A stretch of DNA of 64,000 nucleotides from Brachybacterium sp042666875 (lineage in GTDB: Bacteria; Actinomycetota; Actinomycetes; Actinomycetales; Dermabacteraceae): NCBI RefSeq assembly GCF_042666875.1, contig NZ_JBHTCX010000012.1:558001-622000 (forward strand). Direction: 5' to 3'. A program made the position numbers and the translations under genes. The notes below the pieces were generated by a model that saw only the letters and a program-made list of their open reading frames with translations, was not told the DNA's origin and did not search any database. Positions 15,824 through 23,261 of the stretch are shown here, piece by piece. Positions within the stretch are counted from its first letter, which is position 1. Each line of letters opens with the position of its first letter.

Positions 15824-16533
15824 GCGAGCTCGCCACGGCGATCCGGGTCGAGGGATACAAGGCCTGGTCATCCCGGGTCGTGCGCACCGCGACGCTGCTG
15901 GTCGTGGGCGGCATCGCGGTGCTGGTGGGCGCCCTGGTCGCCGCGGCTCGTGCCGGCAACCAGCAGATCCTCACGCAGCTCGGCCCGCTGGCCGACGCCG
16001 AGGGCTGGGAGCTCCTGACCGGCGTGACCGCCCAGATCACCGCAGTGGGTGGTCTTCTCGCCTTCGGCGTCGTGCTGAGCTGGAGCTTCGGTCGGGAGTT
16101 CGCCGACGGCACGATCACGGGCCTGTTCGCCCTTCCGGTCCCCCGCGCCATGATCGCCCTGGCGAAACTCATCGTGCATCTGGCGTGGGTCAGCGGCATC
16201 GCCCTGGTCCTGCCGCTGCTGCTCCTGGCGACCGGTCTGCTGCTCCGCCTCGGGCCCATCGACGGCGAGGTGCTGCGCCAGCTGACGCTGCAGGCCGCTC
16301 TCACGGTCGGCGTCGGACTGCTCGGGCTCCCGGCGGCCTGGGCCGCGACGGTGTGGCGGGGTCAGCTGGCGGGCATCGCCGTGGTCCTCGGCGTGCTCAT
16401 CGCGGTCCAGGTCACGGCGATCGCCGCACCGGGCGCCGCCGTTGCCGCAGCCCCGTTCGCCGCCGTCGGAGTTCCGCTCGTGTTCGCCGCGCTGACCTGC
16501 CGTGCATGGAGCCGACTGCAGCTGGATCGGTGA
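15820..16533 (+). CDS. ABC-2 family transporter permease
   Basis: A 237-residue protein with about six membrane segments. The sequence EFADGTITGLFALPVPRAMIALAKLIVHL is typical of ABC-2 permeases that partner bacitracin/lantibiotic-type ATPases, where R-x-x-G-T-x-x-L-P-x-P precedes a membrane helix. The start overlaps the ATPase stop by ATGA. Together with the ATPase and TetR it forms a self-regulated exporter, perhaps for a membrane-active antibiotic; the substrate is inference. Confidence 0.82.
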   Translation: MSELATAIRVEGYKAWSSRVVRTATLLVVGGIAVLVGALVAAARAGNQQILTQLGPLADAEGWELLTGVTAQITAVGGLLAFGVVLSWSFGREFADGTITGLFALPVPRAMIALAKLIVHLAWVSGIALVLPLLLLATGLLLRLGPIDGEVLRQLTLQAALTVGVGLLGLPAAWAATVWRGQLAGIAVVLGVLIAVQVTAIAAPGAAVAAAPFAAVGVPLVFAALTCRAWSRLQLDR

Positions 16534-16539
16534 GCAGGA

Positions 16540-16680
16540 TCAGCTGTCCGCAGGGCCCAGCAGCGCGAGCAGGAGGCGTTCGAGCTCGGCACGATCATGC
16601 TGGGAGATGCTCGTCAGGCGGCGGTCGGACTCGGAGGGCGGAGGTGAACATCGTGAGGTCGCCGGTGCTCTGCAGCGTAT
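16540..16680 (-). pseudogene. Possible degraded regulator C-terminus
   Basis: Read on the minus strand, one frame ends SESDRRLTSISQHDRAELE then RLLLALLGPADS and a stop, which looks like the closing helix of a MarR-like regulator; another frame just upstream reads TGDLTMFTSALR. Joining them needs a frameshift and there is no start. It may be a fragment left between the ABC permease and the tRNA. The rest of the gap (16534-16741) holds nothing else I can identify. Confidence 0.25.
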
Positions 16681-16741
16681 GGCCGATGCCGGCGCTGGGA
16701 TGAGCTAGAGCTGCAGCTCGGGAGATACGCGCGACACACAG

Positions 16742-16775
16742 CAGAAGGGCCCCACCATCAGGTGGGGCCCTTCTG
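16742..16775 (-). terminator. Terminator downstream of tRNA-Ala
   Basis: CAGAAGGGCCCCACC, loop ATCA, and the exact complement make a 15-bp perfect stem with a 4-base loop. It lies 28 bp beyond the tRNA 3' end and could also stop readthrough from the ABC operon on the plus strand. There is no T-run, as usual in actinobacteria. Confidence 0.75.
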
Positions 16776-16803
16776 ACGAGTCACTGTCTCACGGTTTCTC
16801 GAG

Positions 16804-16876
16804 TGGAGCTAAGGGGATTCGAACCCCTGACCTCTTCCATGCCATGGAAGCGCGCTACCAACTGCGCCATAGCCCC
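16804..16876 (-). tRNA. tRNA-Ala (GGC)
   Basis: A 73-base cloverleaf on the minus strand. The acceptor pairs GGGGCTA with TAGCTCC (one G-U), the D-arm contains GCGCAGTTGGTAGCGC, the anticodon stem CTTCC/GGAAG encloses loop ATGGCAT with anticodon GGC, and the T-arm is AGGGGTTCGAATCCCCT. The discriminator is A and CCA is not encoded. It sits just after the histidine phosphatase gene in the conserved rsfS neighbourhood. Confidence 0.95.
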
Positions 16877-16929
16877 GTATCGGGTGCCGCCCCGGAAGGC
16901 GACTCATCGATGGTACATCGCTGCTGACC

Positions 16930-17583
16930 TCAGATGAAATCGGGACCGACGTTGTGTGACAGCAACCTCATGAGTCGCCCGTCCGGGTCCGATCGCAGCG
17001 GTTCCAGCACCGAGCGATGGCAGTTCTCCAGCCCCGCCAGACCACGGAACTCGTTCGCGTCCAGTCCCAGCAGAGCGGTGATCGCGAGCGTGATCGCCGC
17101 GCCGTGGGTGACGACCATGACGGTGCCTCCGCGGTTATCGGCGACCAGCTGCCGGCAGGCCGCCGCCACGCGGGAGCCGACGGCGGGCCGGTCTTCGACG
17201 TCCAGCCCCGTCACCTCACGGTGGTCCCGCCAGGCGGCGTGCTCCGTGGGCCAGCGCCGACGGATCTCGTCACCGGTCAGGCCTTCCCACTGCCCGAAGC
17301 CACGCTCGAGGAAGGCCTCGTCCGTGGAGACCTCGAGACCGCACGCCTGGCCGATCGCGCGCGCCGTCTCGTGAGCGCGCTGCAGCGGGGAGGAGACGAT
17401 GAGATCCGGCGGGTTCTCCGCGACCGCGGCCGCCAGCAGCGCGGCCTGCTTGGCTCCGGCGGCGTTCAGCGGGATGTCGACCTGGCCCTGGAGGCGACCA
17501 TCGCGGTTGAAATCGGTCTGGCCGTGGCGCACGAGGACGAGGCGGGTGCTCGCGAGACCGCCCATGGACAGCGAGGAGCTCAC
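16930..17583 (-). CDS. Histidine phosphatase (phosphoglycerate mutase-like) family protein
   Basis: A 217-residue member of the histidine phosphatase superfamily. The phosphohistidine motif is LVLVRHGQTDFNRDGRLQGQ, the second-site SSPLQRAHETA follows, and the second catalytic His lies in VVTHGAAI. These are hallmarks of the broad dPGM-like group (phosphatases of glucosyl-3-phosphoglycerate, alpha-ribazole phosphate and others); this one cannot be assigned a substrate. The GTG at 17583 overlaps the rsfS stop as GTGA, which decides this start; ATG 17565 is an alternative. It is the usual neighbour of rsfS and a tRNA-Ala in Micrococcales. Confidence 0.85.
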   Translation of the reverse strand: MSSSLSMGGLASTRLVLVRHGQTDFNRDGRLQGQVDIPLNAAGAKQAALLAAAVAENPPDLIVSSPLQRAHETARAIGQACGLEVSTDEAFLERGFGQWEGLTGDEIRRRWPTEHAAWRDHREVTGLDVEDRPAVGSRVAAACRQLVADNRGGTVMVVTHGAAITLAITALLGLDANEFRGLAGLENCHRSVLEPLRSDPDGRLMRLLSHNVGPDFI

Positions 17584-17957
17584 GCCGGGCGGCCCTCGTC
17601 GATCTGCAGATCCACCAGCGGGGCGTCGCGCCACAGGCGCTCGAGCGCGTAGAACGCCCGGTCCTCGGCGTGCTGGACATGCACGACGATGTCCCCGTAG
17701 TCCAGGAGCACCCAGCGGGCGTCGCGCTGGCCCTCCCGGCGCAGGGGCTTGCGGCGCCGCTCCTTGAGCAGGGCCTCCTCCACGCCGTCGACGATGGCGG
17801 AGACCTGGCGCTCCGAGTCGCCGCTGCACACGAGGAACAGGTCGGTGATCACGACCTGCTCGGAGACGTCGAGGCCGATCACCTCTTCGGCGAGCTTGTC
17901 GGAGGCGGCCTGGCCGGCCACCCGGGCGAGGTCGAGGGATTCTTCGGGGGCGCTCAC
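17580..17957 (-). CDS. rsfS: Ribosome silencing factor
   Basis: A 125-residue RsfS (DUF143, YbeB/Iojap). The diagnostic strings are DVSEQVVITDLFLVCSGDSERQV, ARWVLLDYGDIVVHV and DRAFYALERLW. It binds ribosomal protein L14 on the 50S subunit and blocks subunit joining when nutrients are scarce. The GTG start at 17957 overlaps the TGA of the upstream gene. Its position after nadD and one uncharacterised gene matches the typical nadD-x-rsfS operon. Confidence 0.93.
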   Translation of the reverse strand: MSAPEESLDLARVAGQAASDKLAEEVIGLDVSEQVVITDLFLVCSGDSERQVSAIVDGVEEALLKERRRKPLRREGQRDARWVLLDYGDIVVHVQHAEDRAFYALERLWRDAPLVDLQIDEGRPA

Positions 17958-18892
17958 GCGGTCGATTCCTCCACATGGGGATGGTTGTTGAACAGGTCGT
18001 GCACGGTGAGGTCCAGGGCGGACGCCTCGCCGGGGCCGATCACTCCGCTCAGCAGCAGTGCGACCAGCACGATCAGTGCGAGCGCGATGAGGGCCCACAC
18101 CAGCCACAGCAGCGGGCGGCCGCCGGAGCGCTCGGGGCGGTGCAGCACCTTGCCGTCGAAGCGCGGGGCGGGTCGGGGATCAGGGGCGTCGGTGATCGAC
18201 AGCTCCCCCAGCTCCACACCGTCACGGTCGCGGTCGATCACGGCCGTGCGGCGCGCCGGCTGGGACCGTCGGGCAACCTGCGCTGCGGCGCCGGGCAGCG
18301 GCGCGGACGCGCCGGACTGTCGGCCCTGGCCGGCCTGGTGGCTCGCGTCCGGAGTGTCCGTGGACTGTCCGGTCTGCCGGGACGTCGCCGCGCCCGCGGC
18401 GTCCACGGCGTCCGGGTCGCCCCCGGTGCTCGGCTCGTCCCCGGGTTCGCCCCCGCGGGCGGCCCCGGACGTCACCTCGGCCCCGGGCGCCTGCTCGGAC
18501 GCCGACGTGCCTGCGGTGTCGTCGGAGGCAGAAACGTCCTGACCCTCCGTGGCACCCTCCGCACCCTCCGCACCGGACGCCGGCGACGAGGCCGTGACGT
18601 CGGCAGCAGAGGAATCGGGGGCCTCGGTGGGCTCCGAGGACTCGACGGTCCCCGCGACCTCTGCCTCGGGGGCGTCGCTGAGCTCGATGATCCGCGCCCG
18701 TCGGCCGAACTTGCGCAGCGTCGGGACGGGGGCGTCGGCCGAGGGCGGCGCGACGGGGCCGCGCACGCTGGGGACCGGTGGCTGCTCGCCGGTGATGGCA
18801 GCTGCGGTGCGAGTCTCCAGAGCGGCGCTCTCCTCGGGGCTCAGCGCGCGAGCGCGGCGCCCGCGACGCGGGCTCGTATCGGACTCAGTCAT
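17954..18892 (-). CDS. Uncharacterised tail-anchored protein between nadD and rsfS
   Basis: A 312-residue protein I do not recognise. The N-terminal 70 residues are basic with two Arg-rich patches (PRRGRRAR and RKFGRRARIIEL); residues 75-200 are a low-complexity Glu/Ala/Ser/Thr/Pro segment; a second basic patch (AQVARRSQPARRT) precedes one membrane helix near residue 275 (LLWLVWALIALALIVLVALL). A short C-terminal tail, about 30 residues, should be outside. The ATG at 18892 overlaps the nadD stop by eight bases, and the stop overlaps rsfS, so it is translated with both. In many relatives a LytR-type membrane protein sits at this spot; this one has no such domain. Confidence 0.7.
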   Translation of the reverse strand: MTESDTSPRRGRRARALSPEESAALETRTAAAITGEQPPVPSVRGPVAPPSADAPVPTLRKFGRRARIIELSDAPEAEVAGTVESSEPTEAPDSSAADVTASSPASGAEGAEGATEGQDVSASDDTAGTSASEQAPGAEVTSGAARGGEPGDEPSTGGDPDAVDAAGAATSRQTGQSTDTPDASHQAGQGRQSGASAPLPGAAAQVARRSQPARRTAVIDRDRDGVELGELSITDAPDPRPAPRFDGKVLHRPERSGGRPLLWLVWALIALALIVLVALLLSGVIGPGEASALDLTVHDLFNNHPHVEESTA

Positions 18893-19493
18893 CGCCGTCA
18901 CCTCCTGTGTAGAGGGCGTACTTGTTGATGTATTGGACGACCCCGTCGGGCACGAGGTACCAGACAGGACCGCCGGCGGCGACTCGGGTGCGACAGTCCG
19001 TGGAGCTTATCGACATCGCCGGCACCTCGATCAGGGAGACGCCATCGGCCGGCAGGCCGGAGGTGTCCAGCTCATGACCCGGCCGGGTGACGCCGACGAA
19101 GTGGGCGAGGGAGAAGATCTCCTCCGAGTCCTTCCACGTCAGGATGGACTGCAGGGCGTCGGCGCCGGTGATGAAGAACAGATCCGCGTCGGGGTGGATC
19201 GTCCGCAGGTCGCGCAGGGTATCGATGGTGTATGTGGCCCCCGGGCGGTCGATGTCGACTCGGGAGACGGTGAACACCGGGTTCGCGGCGGTGGCGACCA
19301 CGGTCATCAGGTACCGGTGCTCCGGGTCCGAGATGCTGCGGTCGCCCTTCTGCCAGGGCCGGCCGGTCGGGACGAAGACGACCTCGTCCAGCCCGAAGAC
19401 GCTCTGGACCTCGCTGGCGGCGACGAGGTGGCCGTGGTGGATGGGATCGAACGTCCCACCCATCACGCCGATCCGTCGTCGCTGCTGCTCCAT
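18885..19493 (-). CDS. nadD: Nicotinate-nucleotide adenylyltransferase
   Basis: A 202-residue enzyme that joins NaMN with ATP to make deamido-NAD in NAD biosynthesis. The nucleotidyltransferase motif GGTFDPIHHGH is near the N-terminus, followed by FVPTGRPWQK, and the closing SISSTDCR replaces the usual SSTxIR. Length is normal for the family. It follows a 59-residue membrane-protein gene and overlaps the next gene by eight bases. Confidence 0.93.
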   Translation of the reverse strand: MEQQRRRIGVMGGTFDPIHHGHLVAASEVQSVFGLDEVVFVPTGRPWQKGDRSISDPEHRYLMTVVATAANPVFTVSRVDIDRPGATYTIDTLRDLRTIHPDADLFFITGADALQSILTWKDSEEIFSLAHFVGVTRPGHELDTSGLPADGVSLIEVPAMSISSTDCRTRVAAGGPVWYLVPDGVVQYINKYALYTGGDGDD

Positions 19494-19498
19494 CCCGA

Positions 19499-19678
19499 TC
19501 AGTGGTCGCCGGGCTTGTCGGACTTGCGCCGCTTTCGCTGGTTCGCCCCTCCGGTGAGGTAGGTGACTCCGAGCAGGATCATCATGATGACGAAGACGCC
19601 GATGCCCACCATGGGAGCCGGCACCCCGCCGGTCGCGTGTTCGCCGGACTCGGCGAGGATCATGAGCTGGTCGATCAT
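19499..19678 (-). CDS. Small single-span membrane protein, 59 residues
   Basis: An open frame starting MIDQLMILAESGEHATGG, with one clear membrane helix (MVGIGVFVIMMILLGVTYL) and a basic tail ending RKRRKSDKPGDH, so N-out/C-in by the positive-inside rule. Its stop is six bases before the nadD start, so it is in the nadD operon. Small membrane proteins at this place occur in other Actinobacteria, but no function is known to me. The ATG is preceded by GAAG at short distance, a weak ribosome site. Confidence 0.65.
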   Translation of the reverse strand: MIDQLMILAESGEHATGGVPAPMVGIGVFVIMMILLGVTYLTGGANQRKRRKSDKPGDH

Positions 19679-19766
19679 GTTCTTCAGGGCCTTTCCACGG
19701 GTGACCGGCCCATCATCCCACAGGGGCGCGCACGCTCAGGCCTCGACGCGCGTGATGGGAGTGGCG

Positions 19767-21062
19767 TCACGGGCGCACGTGCCCCTGCCCGATCACGAGC
19801 CACTTGCCGGTGGTCATCTCCCTCAGGCCCATCGGGCCGCGCGCGTGGAGCTTCTGGGTGGAGATGCCGATCTCCGCACCGAATCCGAATTCGCCGCCGT
19901 CGGAGAACCGGGTGGAGGCGTTGGCCATCACCACGGCGGAATCGACCTCGGCCAGGAACCGCTGCTGGCTGAGCAGGTCCCGGGTCAGGATCGATTCGGT
20001 GTGGCCGGTGGAATGCTCGCGGATGTGCGTGAGCGCCTCGTCGAGATCCTCGACCACCTTCACCGCCAGGTCCAGGGCGAGGTACTCGGTGTCCCAGTCC
20101 TCCGCGGTCGCCGGGAGGACCTCGATGTCCGTGTCCGCTTCGGCGAGGATGCCGGCGGCCGTCTCGTGGGCGTGCAGGCGCACCCCTGCCTCGGCGAGCG
20201 GCCCGGCCAGGCGGGGAAGGGCGGCGCCGGCGATGTCGCGGTGGACCAGCAGGGTCTCCAGCGCATTGCACACCCCGATGCGCTGGGTCTTGGCGTTGGT
20301 GACGATTGCGGCGGCCTGATCGAGGTCCGCGCTGGCGTCGATGAGGATGTGGGTGTTGCCGGTGCCGGTCTCGATGACCGGGACCAGCGAGTTCTCGACG
20401 ACGCGCCGGATCAGCCCGGCGCCGCCGCGCGGGATCAGCACGTCGATCAGGCCGCGGGCGCGCATCAGGACGTCGGCACCGTCGCGTCCGTGCTCGTCGA
20501 TGCCCACCACGAGATCCTCGGGCAGATCGTGCTCGGCCAGCACGGAGCGGAGCACGGCGATGAGAGCGGTGTTGGAGTGCAGGGCCGCGGAGCCTCCACG
20601 CAGGACGACCGCGTTGCCCGACTTCAGGGCGAGGCCGGCGGCATCGACCGTGACGTTGGGCCGGGCCTCGTAGACTATGCCGATCACGCCGAGGGGCACG
20701 CGGAGCTCACGCAGCTCGAGGCCGTTGGGCAGCACGGAACCGCGGATGACCTCGCCGACGGGGTCCGGCAGCGCCGCCGCGTCGCGAAGCTGGTGGGCGA
20801 TCTTCTCGACGCGCTGAGGGTCCAGGGCCAGCCGGTCGCGCAGCCCCGGTGCCATGCCGGCGGCATCGGCCGCCTCGAGGTCGCGGGCATTGGCCGAGAC
20901 GATCTCATCGGCGCGAGCGACGAGGGCGTCTGCCATTGCGTACAGCACGGCGTCCTTGGTCTCGCGGTGCAGGCGGGCCAGGGCGGGCTGGGCGTCCTTG
21001 GCGGCTCGGGCGGCCTCGCGCACCGCCTGCTCGACGTCGGTGACCTCGGGTGCAGCAGTCAT
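19767..21062 (-). CDS. proA: Glutamate-5-semialdehyde dehydrogenase
   Basis: A 431-residue NADPH-dependent enzyme that reduces gamma-glutamyl phosphate to glutamate semialdehyde in proline synthesis. The catalytic cysteine is in NAKTQRIGVCNALETLLV, and the cofactor/ALDH fold motifs VYEARPNVTVDAAGLALKSGNAVVLRGG and VIETGTGNTHILID are complete. It is separated from its partner proB by a DedA gene on the opposite strand, so the proBA pair has been split by an inversion or insertion. Confidence 0.95.
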   Translation of the reverse strand: MTAAPEVTDVEQAVREAARAAKDAQPALARLHRETKDAVLYAMADALVARADEIVSANARDLEAADAAGMAPGLRDRLALDPQRVEKIAHQLRDAAALPDPVGEVIRGSVLPNGLELRELRVPLGVIGIVYEARPNVTVDAAGLALKSGNAVVLRGGSAALHSNTALIAVLRSVLAEHDLPEDLVVGIDEHGRDGADVLMRARGLIDVLIPRGGAGLIRRVVENSLVPVIETGTGNTHILIDASADLDQAAAIVTNAKTQRIGVCNALETLLVHRDIAGAALPRLAGPLAEAGVRLHAHETAAGILAEADTDIEVLPATAEDWDTEYLALDLAVKVVEDLDEALTHIREHSTGHTESILTRDLLSQQRFLAEVDSAVVMANASTRFSDGGEFGFGAEIGISTQKLHARGPMGLREMTTGKWLVIGQGHVRP

Positions 21063-21267
21063 GGAACGAGCTTAGCCGCCGATGCCGCCCGATTCCGCTC
21101 GAGCCCAGGCGTCGGGACAGCGGCCGTGCGCCCCGGCGCGGTCCCGGGCTTCGGCGGTTCCGCCCAGGGAACCTTGCGGTTATCCCCATAGCATCACGAG
21201 ACCGGTGCCGGAAGACTGTGCTTCTTCACCCCCGAACGACCCGGCCCCCGAGGAGACGCGACCGCCG

Positions 21268-22047
21268 ATGGATTCCGTGATGCAGTTGGTCGAGACGGTC
21301 ATGGCCTCACCCTGGCTCTACCTCGTGGTGTTCCTCGTCGTCGCGATCGATTCGGTGCTCCCGGTGGTTCCCGGGGAGACCGTCGTCATCACCGCCGGTG
21401 CCTACGCCGTGGTCCAGTCCTCTCCCGAGGCCCAGTGGCTGCTGCTGGTGGCCATCGCCGGAGCGGTCGCCGGGGACATCACCTCCCACCATGTCGGACG
21501 CGGCGCCGGTCCCCTCACCCGCCGTCTGCGGCGCAATCGGGTGGGCGAGAAGCTGTTCGGCTGGGCCGAGAACGGACTGATGACTCGCGGCGGCATGATC
21601 ATCATCGCCGCGCGCTTCATTCCCGGCGGACGCACCGCCACCTCCATCGCCTCGGGCATGATCGGCTATCCGCGCCCGCGGTTCATCGGTTACTCGCTCC
21701 TCGCCGGAACAGCGTGGGCCACGTACAACGTCGCGATCGGCATGCTGGGAGGCTTCGCCTTCCGCGAGCAGCCGCTGCTGGGTGTCGCCATCGGCGTGGG
21801 GCTGGCCCTCGTGGTGGGTCTGATCATCGAGCGCGTGCGGATCGCCCGGGAACGACGACAGGGCCGTGCCTCCGGCACGGCCGCAGCGGCTGCGCCGGGG
21901 GCCGCTGCGTCCGCGGACGGTGCACCCACGCCGGCTGCGCGCACGCAGTCCGAGCACGACGAGGTCGCCGGGCGTCGAGCGCAGGGCACCGAGCCGCGCG
22001 AGCCCGATGACACCGCCGAGCAGGAGCGGATCTACGCCGGCGACTGA
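21268..22047 (+). CDS. DedA family membrane protein
   Basis: A 259-residue inner-membrane protein of the DedA (SNARE-associated/VTT) family with about five hydrophobic segments. Conserved DedA strings are PVVPGETVVITAGAYA, GDITSHHVGRGAG, and the FIPGGRTATSIASGM motif with its key Arg. DedA proteins act in undecaprenyl-phosphate or phospholipid flipping and in membrane homeostasis. The C-terminal 75 residues are an Ala/Gly/Glu-rich cytosolic tail. ATG 21268 is chosen because it follows GAGGAGA. It sits alone between proA and proB on the opposite strand. Confidence 0.88.
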   Translation: MDSVMQLVETVMASPWLYLVVFLVVAIDSVLPVVPGETVVITAGAYAVVQSSPEAQWLLLVAIAGAVAGDITSHHVGRGAGPLTRRLRRNRVGEKLFGWAENGLMTRGGMIIIAARFIPGGRTATSIASGMIGYPRPRFIGYSLLAGTAWATYNVAIGMLGGFAFREQPLLGVAIGVGLALVVGLIIERVRIARERRQGRASGTAAAAAPGAAASADGAPTPAARTQSEHDEVAGRRAQGTEPREPDDTAEQERIYAGD

Positions 22048-22095
22048 GACCGTCCATGTCGCCGGCCGGCGGCACGGGCCCCGGGCTGAGCGGTC

Positions 22096-23259
22096 TCAGA
22101 GCACCACCAGCTGGTCGCGGTGGACAGCGGGGCGGCGATACCGCTCCCCCAGCTCTTCGTGCAGCTCCCCGGAGCCACGCCCGCTCATGGCGCGCAGCTC
22201 GTCGCTGCTGAAGGACGTCAGCCCGCGGGCGAAGATCTCCCCCTCGGGCCCGGCGATGTCCACCGGTACGCCCGAGGGGAAGGTTCCCTCCACGCCCGTG
22301 ACGCCCACGGCGAGCAAGGATCGCCGCCGGGTCCGCACGGCCTGCGCGGCTCCTTCGTCGAGCGTGAGGGTGCCTGCGCCCCGGGTCGCGAAGCGCAGCC
22401 ACACCAGCCGCGACCGGCGCCGGCCGTGGTGACCGGGGAAGAAGGTACCGACATCTTCCCCGGCAGCGGCCGCAGCGAACCGCGGCGCCGAGGTCAGCAC
22501 GGCAGCAGTGCCGGTCGTGGAGGCGAGCTGAGCGGCGGAGAGCTTGGTGACCATGCCGCCGGTGCCGATCTTCGAGCCGACGCTGCCGATGCTCACATCG
22601 CTCAGCCGGGCGGCGTCCTCGACCACGGCGATGCGCTGGGCGCCGGGCTCGCGCGGCGGCGCGGTGTACAGCGCGTCGACATCGGTCAGCAGGAACAGCG
22701 CGTCGGCCCCGAGCAGCTGCGCCACGAGGGCGGCGAGCCGGTCGTTGTCACCGAAGCGGATCTCGTGGGTGGCGGTGGTGTCGTTCTCGTTGACCACCGG
22801 GACCACATTCAGCTCGAGCAGGGACTCCAGCGCGCTGCGCACGTTGCGGTAGGTCTGCGGGCGGATCACGTCGGATTCGGTCAGCAGCACCTGTCCGGTG
22901 ATCCGTCCGTGCCCGCCGAAGGCGCTCGACCACGAGGTGGCCAGCAGTGCCTGGCCCACGCTCGCCGCGGCCTGCTGGAGCTCGACGGAGCCGGGCCGCT
23001 CGGGCAGGCCCAGCGGACCCAGAGCCGCCGCGATCGCGCCCGAGGAGACGATGACGACCTCGGTGCCTCGCTCGGCCAGCGCCGCGGCGGTGGTCGCGAT
23101 CGCATCGACCCGGTCCTGATCGAGCCGACCACGGTCATCGGTCAGGCTCGAAGAACCGATCTTGACCACGATGCGTGCGGCCTCGCCCAGCATCCCGCGC
23201 TCGGTGAGCCGGGCCGGCTGGCGCAGGCGCGCACCGGTGCCGTTCGCCGTCCCCGCCAT
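22096..23259 (-). CDS. proB: Glutamate 5-kinase
   Basis: A 387-residue enzyme that phosphorylates glutamate in the first step of proline synthesis. The amino-acid kinase domain begins ARIVVKIGSSSLT, contains VIVSSGAIAAALG, NENDTTATHEIRFGDNDRLAA and VGSKIGTGGMVTKLSAA, and is followed by a C-terminal PUA domain (about 285-370) as in E. coli ProB, which takes part in proline feedback. The start lies two bases after the obgE stop, so the two genes form one operon; the alternative start at Met23 is nearer the conserved core. Confidence 0.94.
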   Translation of the reverse strand: MAGTANGTGARLRQPARLTERGMLGEAARIVVKIGSSSLTDDRGRLDQDRVDAIATTAAALAERGTEVVIVSSGAIAAALGPLGLPERPGSVELQQAAASVGQALLATSWSSAFGGHGRITGQVLLTESDVIRPQTYRNVRSALESLLELNVVPVVNENDTTATHEIRFGDNDRLAALVAQLLGADALFLLTDVDALYTAPPREPGAQRIAVVEDAARLSDVSIGSVGSKIGTGGMVTKLSAAQLASTTGTAAVLTSAPRFAAAAAGEDVGTFFPGHHGRRRSRLVWLRFATRGAGTLTLDEGAAQAVRTRRRSLLAVGVTGVEGTFPSGVPVDIAGPEGEIFARGLTSFSSDELRAMSGRGSGELHEELGERYRRPAVHRDQLVVL

Positions 23260-23261
23260 CC

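Noticed and set aside
16804..16876. Integration (att) site at tRNA-Ala
   Set aside because: No integrase and no repeat of the tRNA 3' end were found nearby; the flanking genes are conserved.
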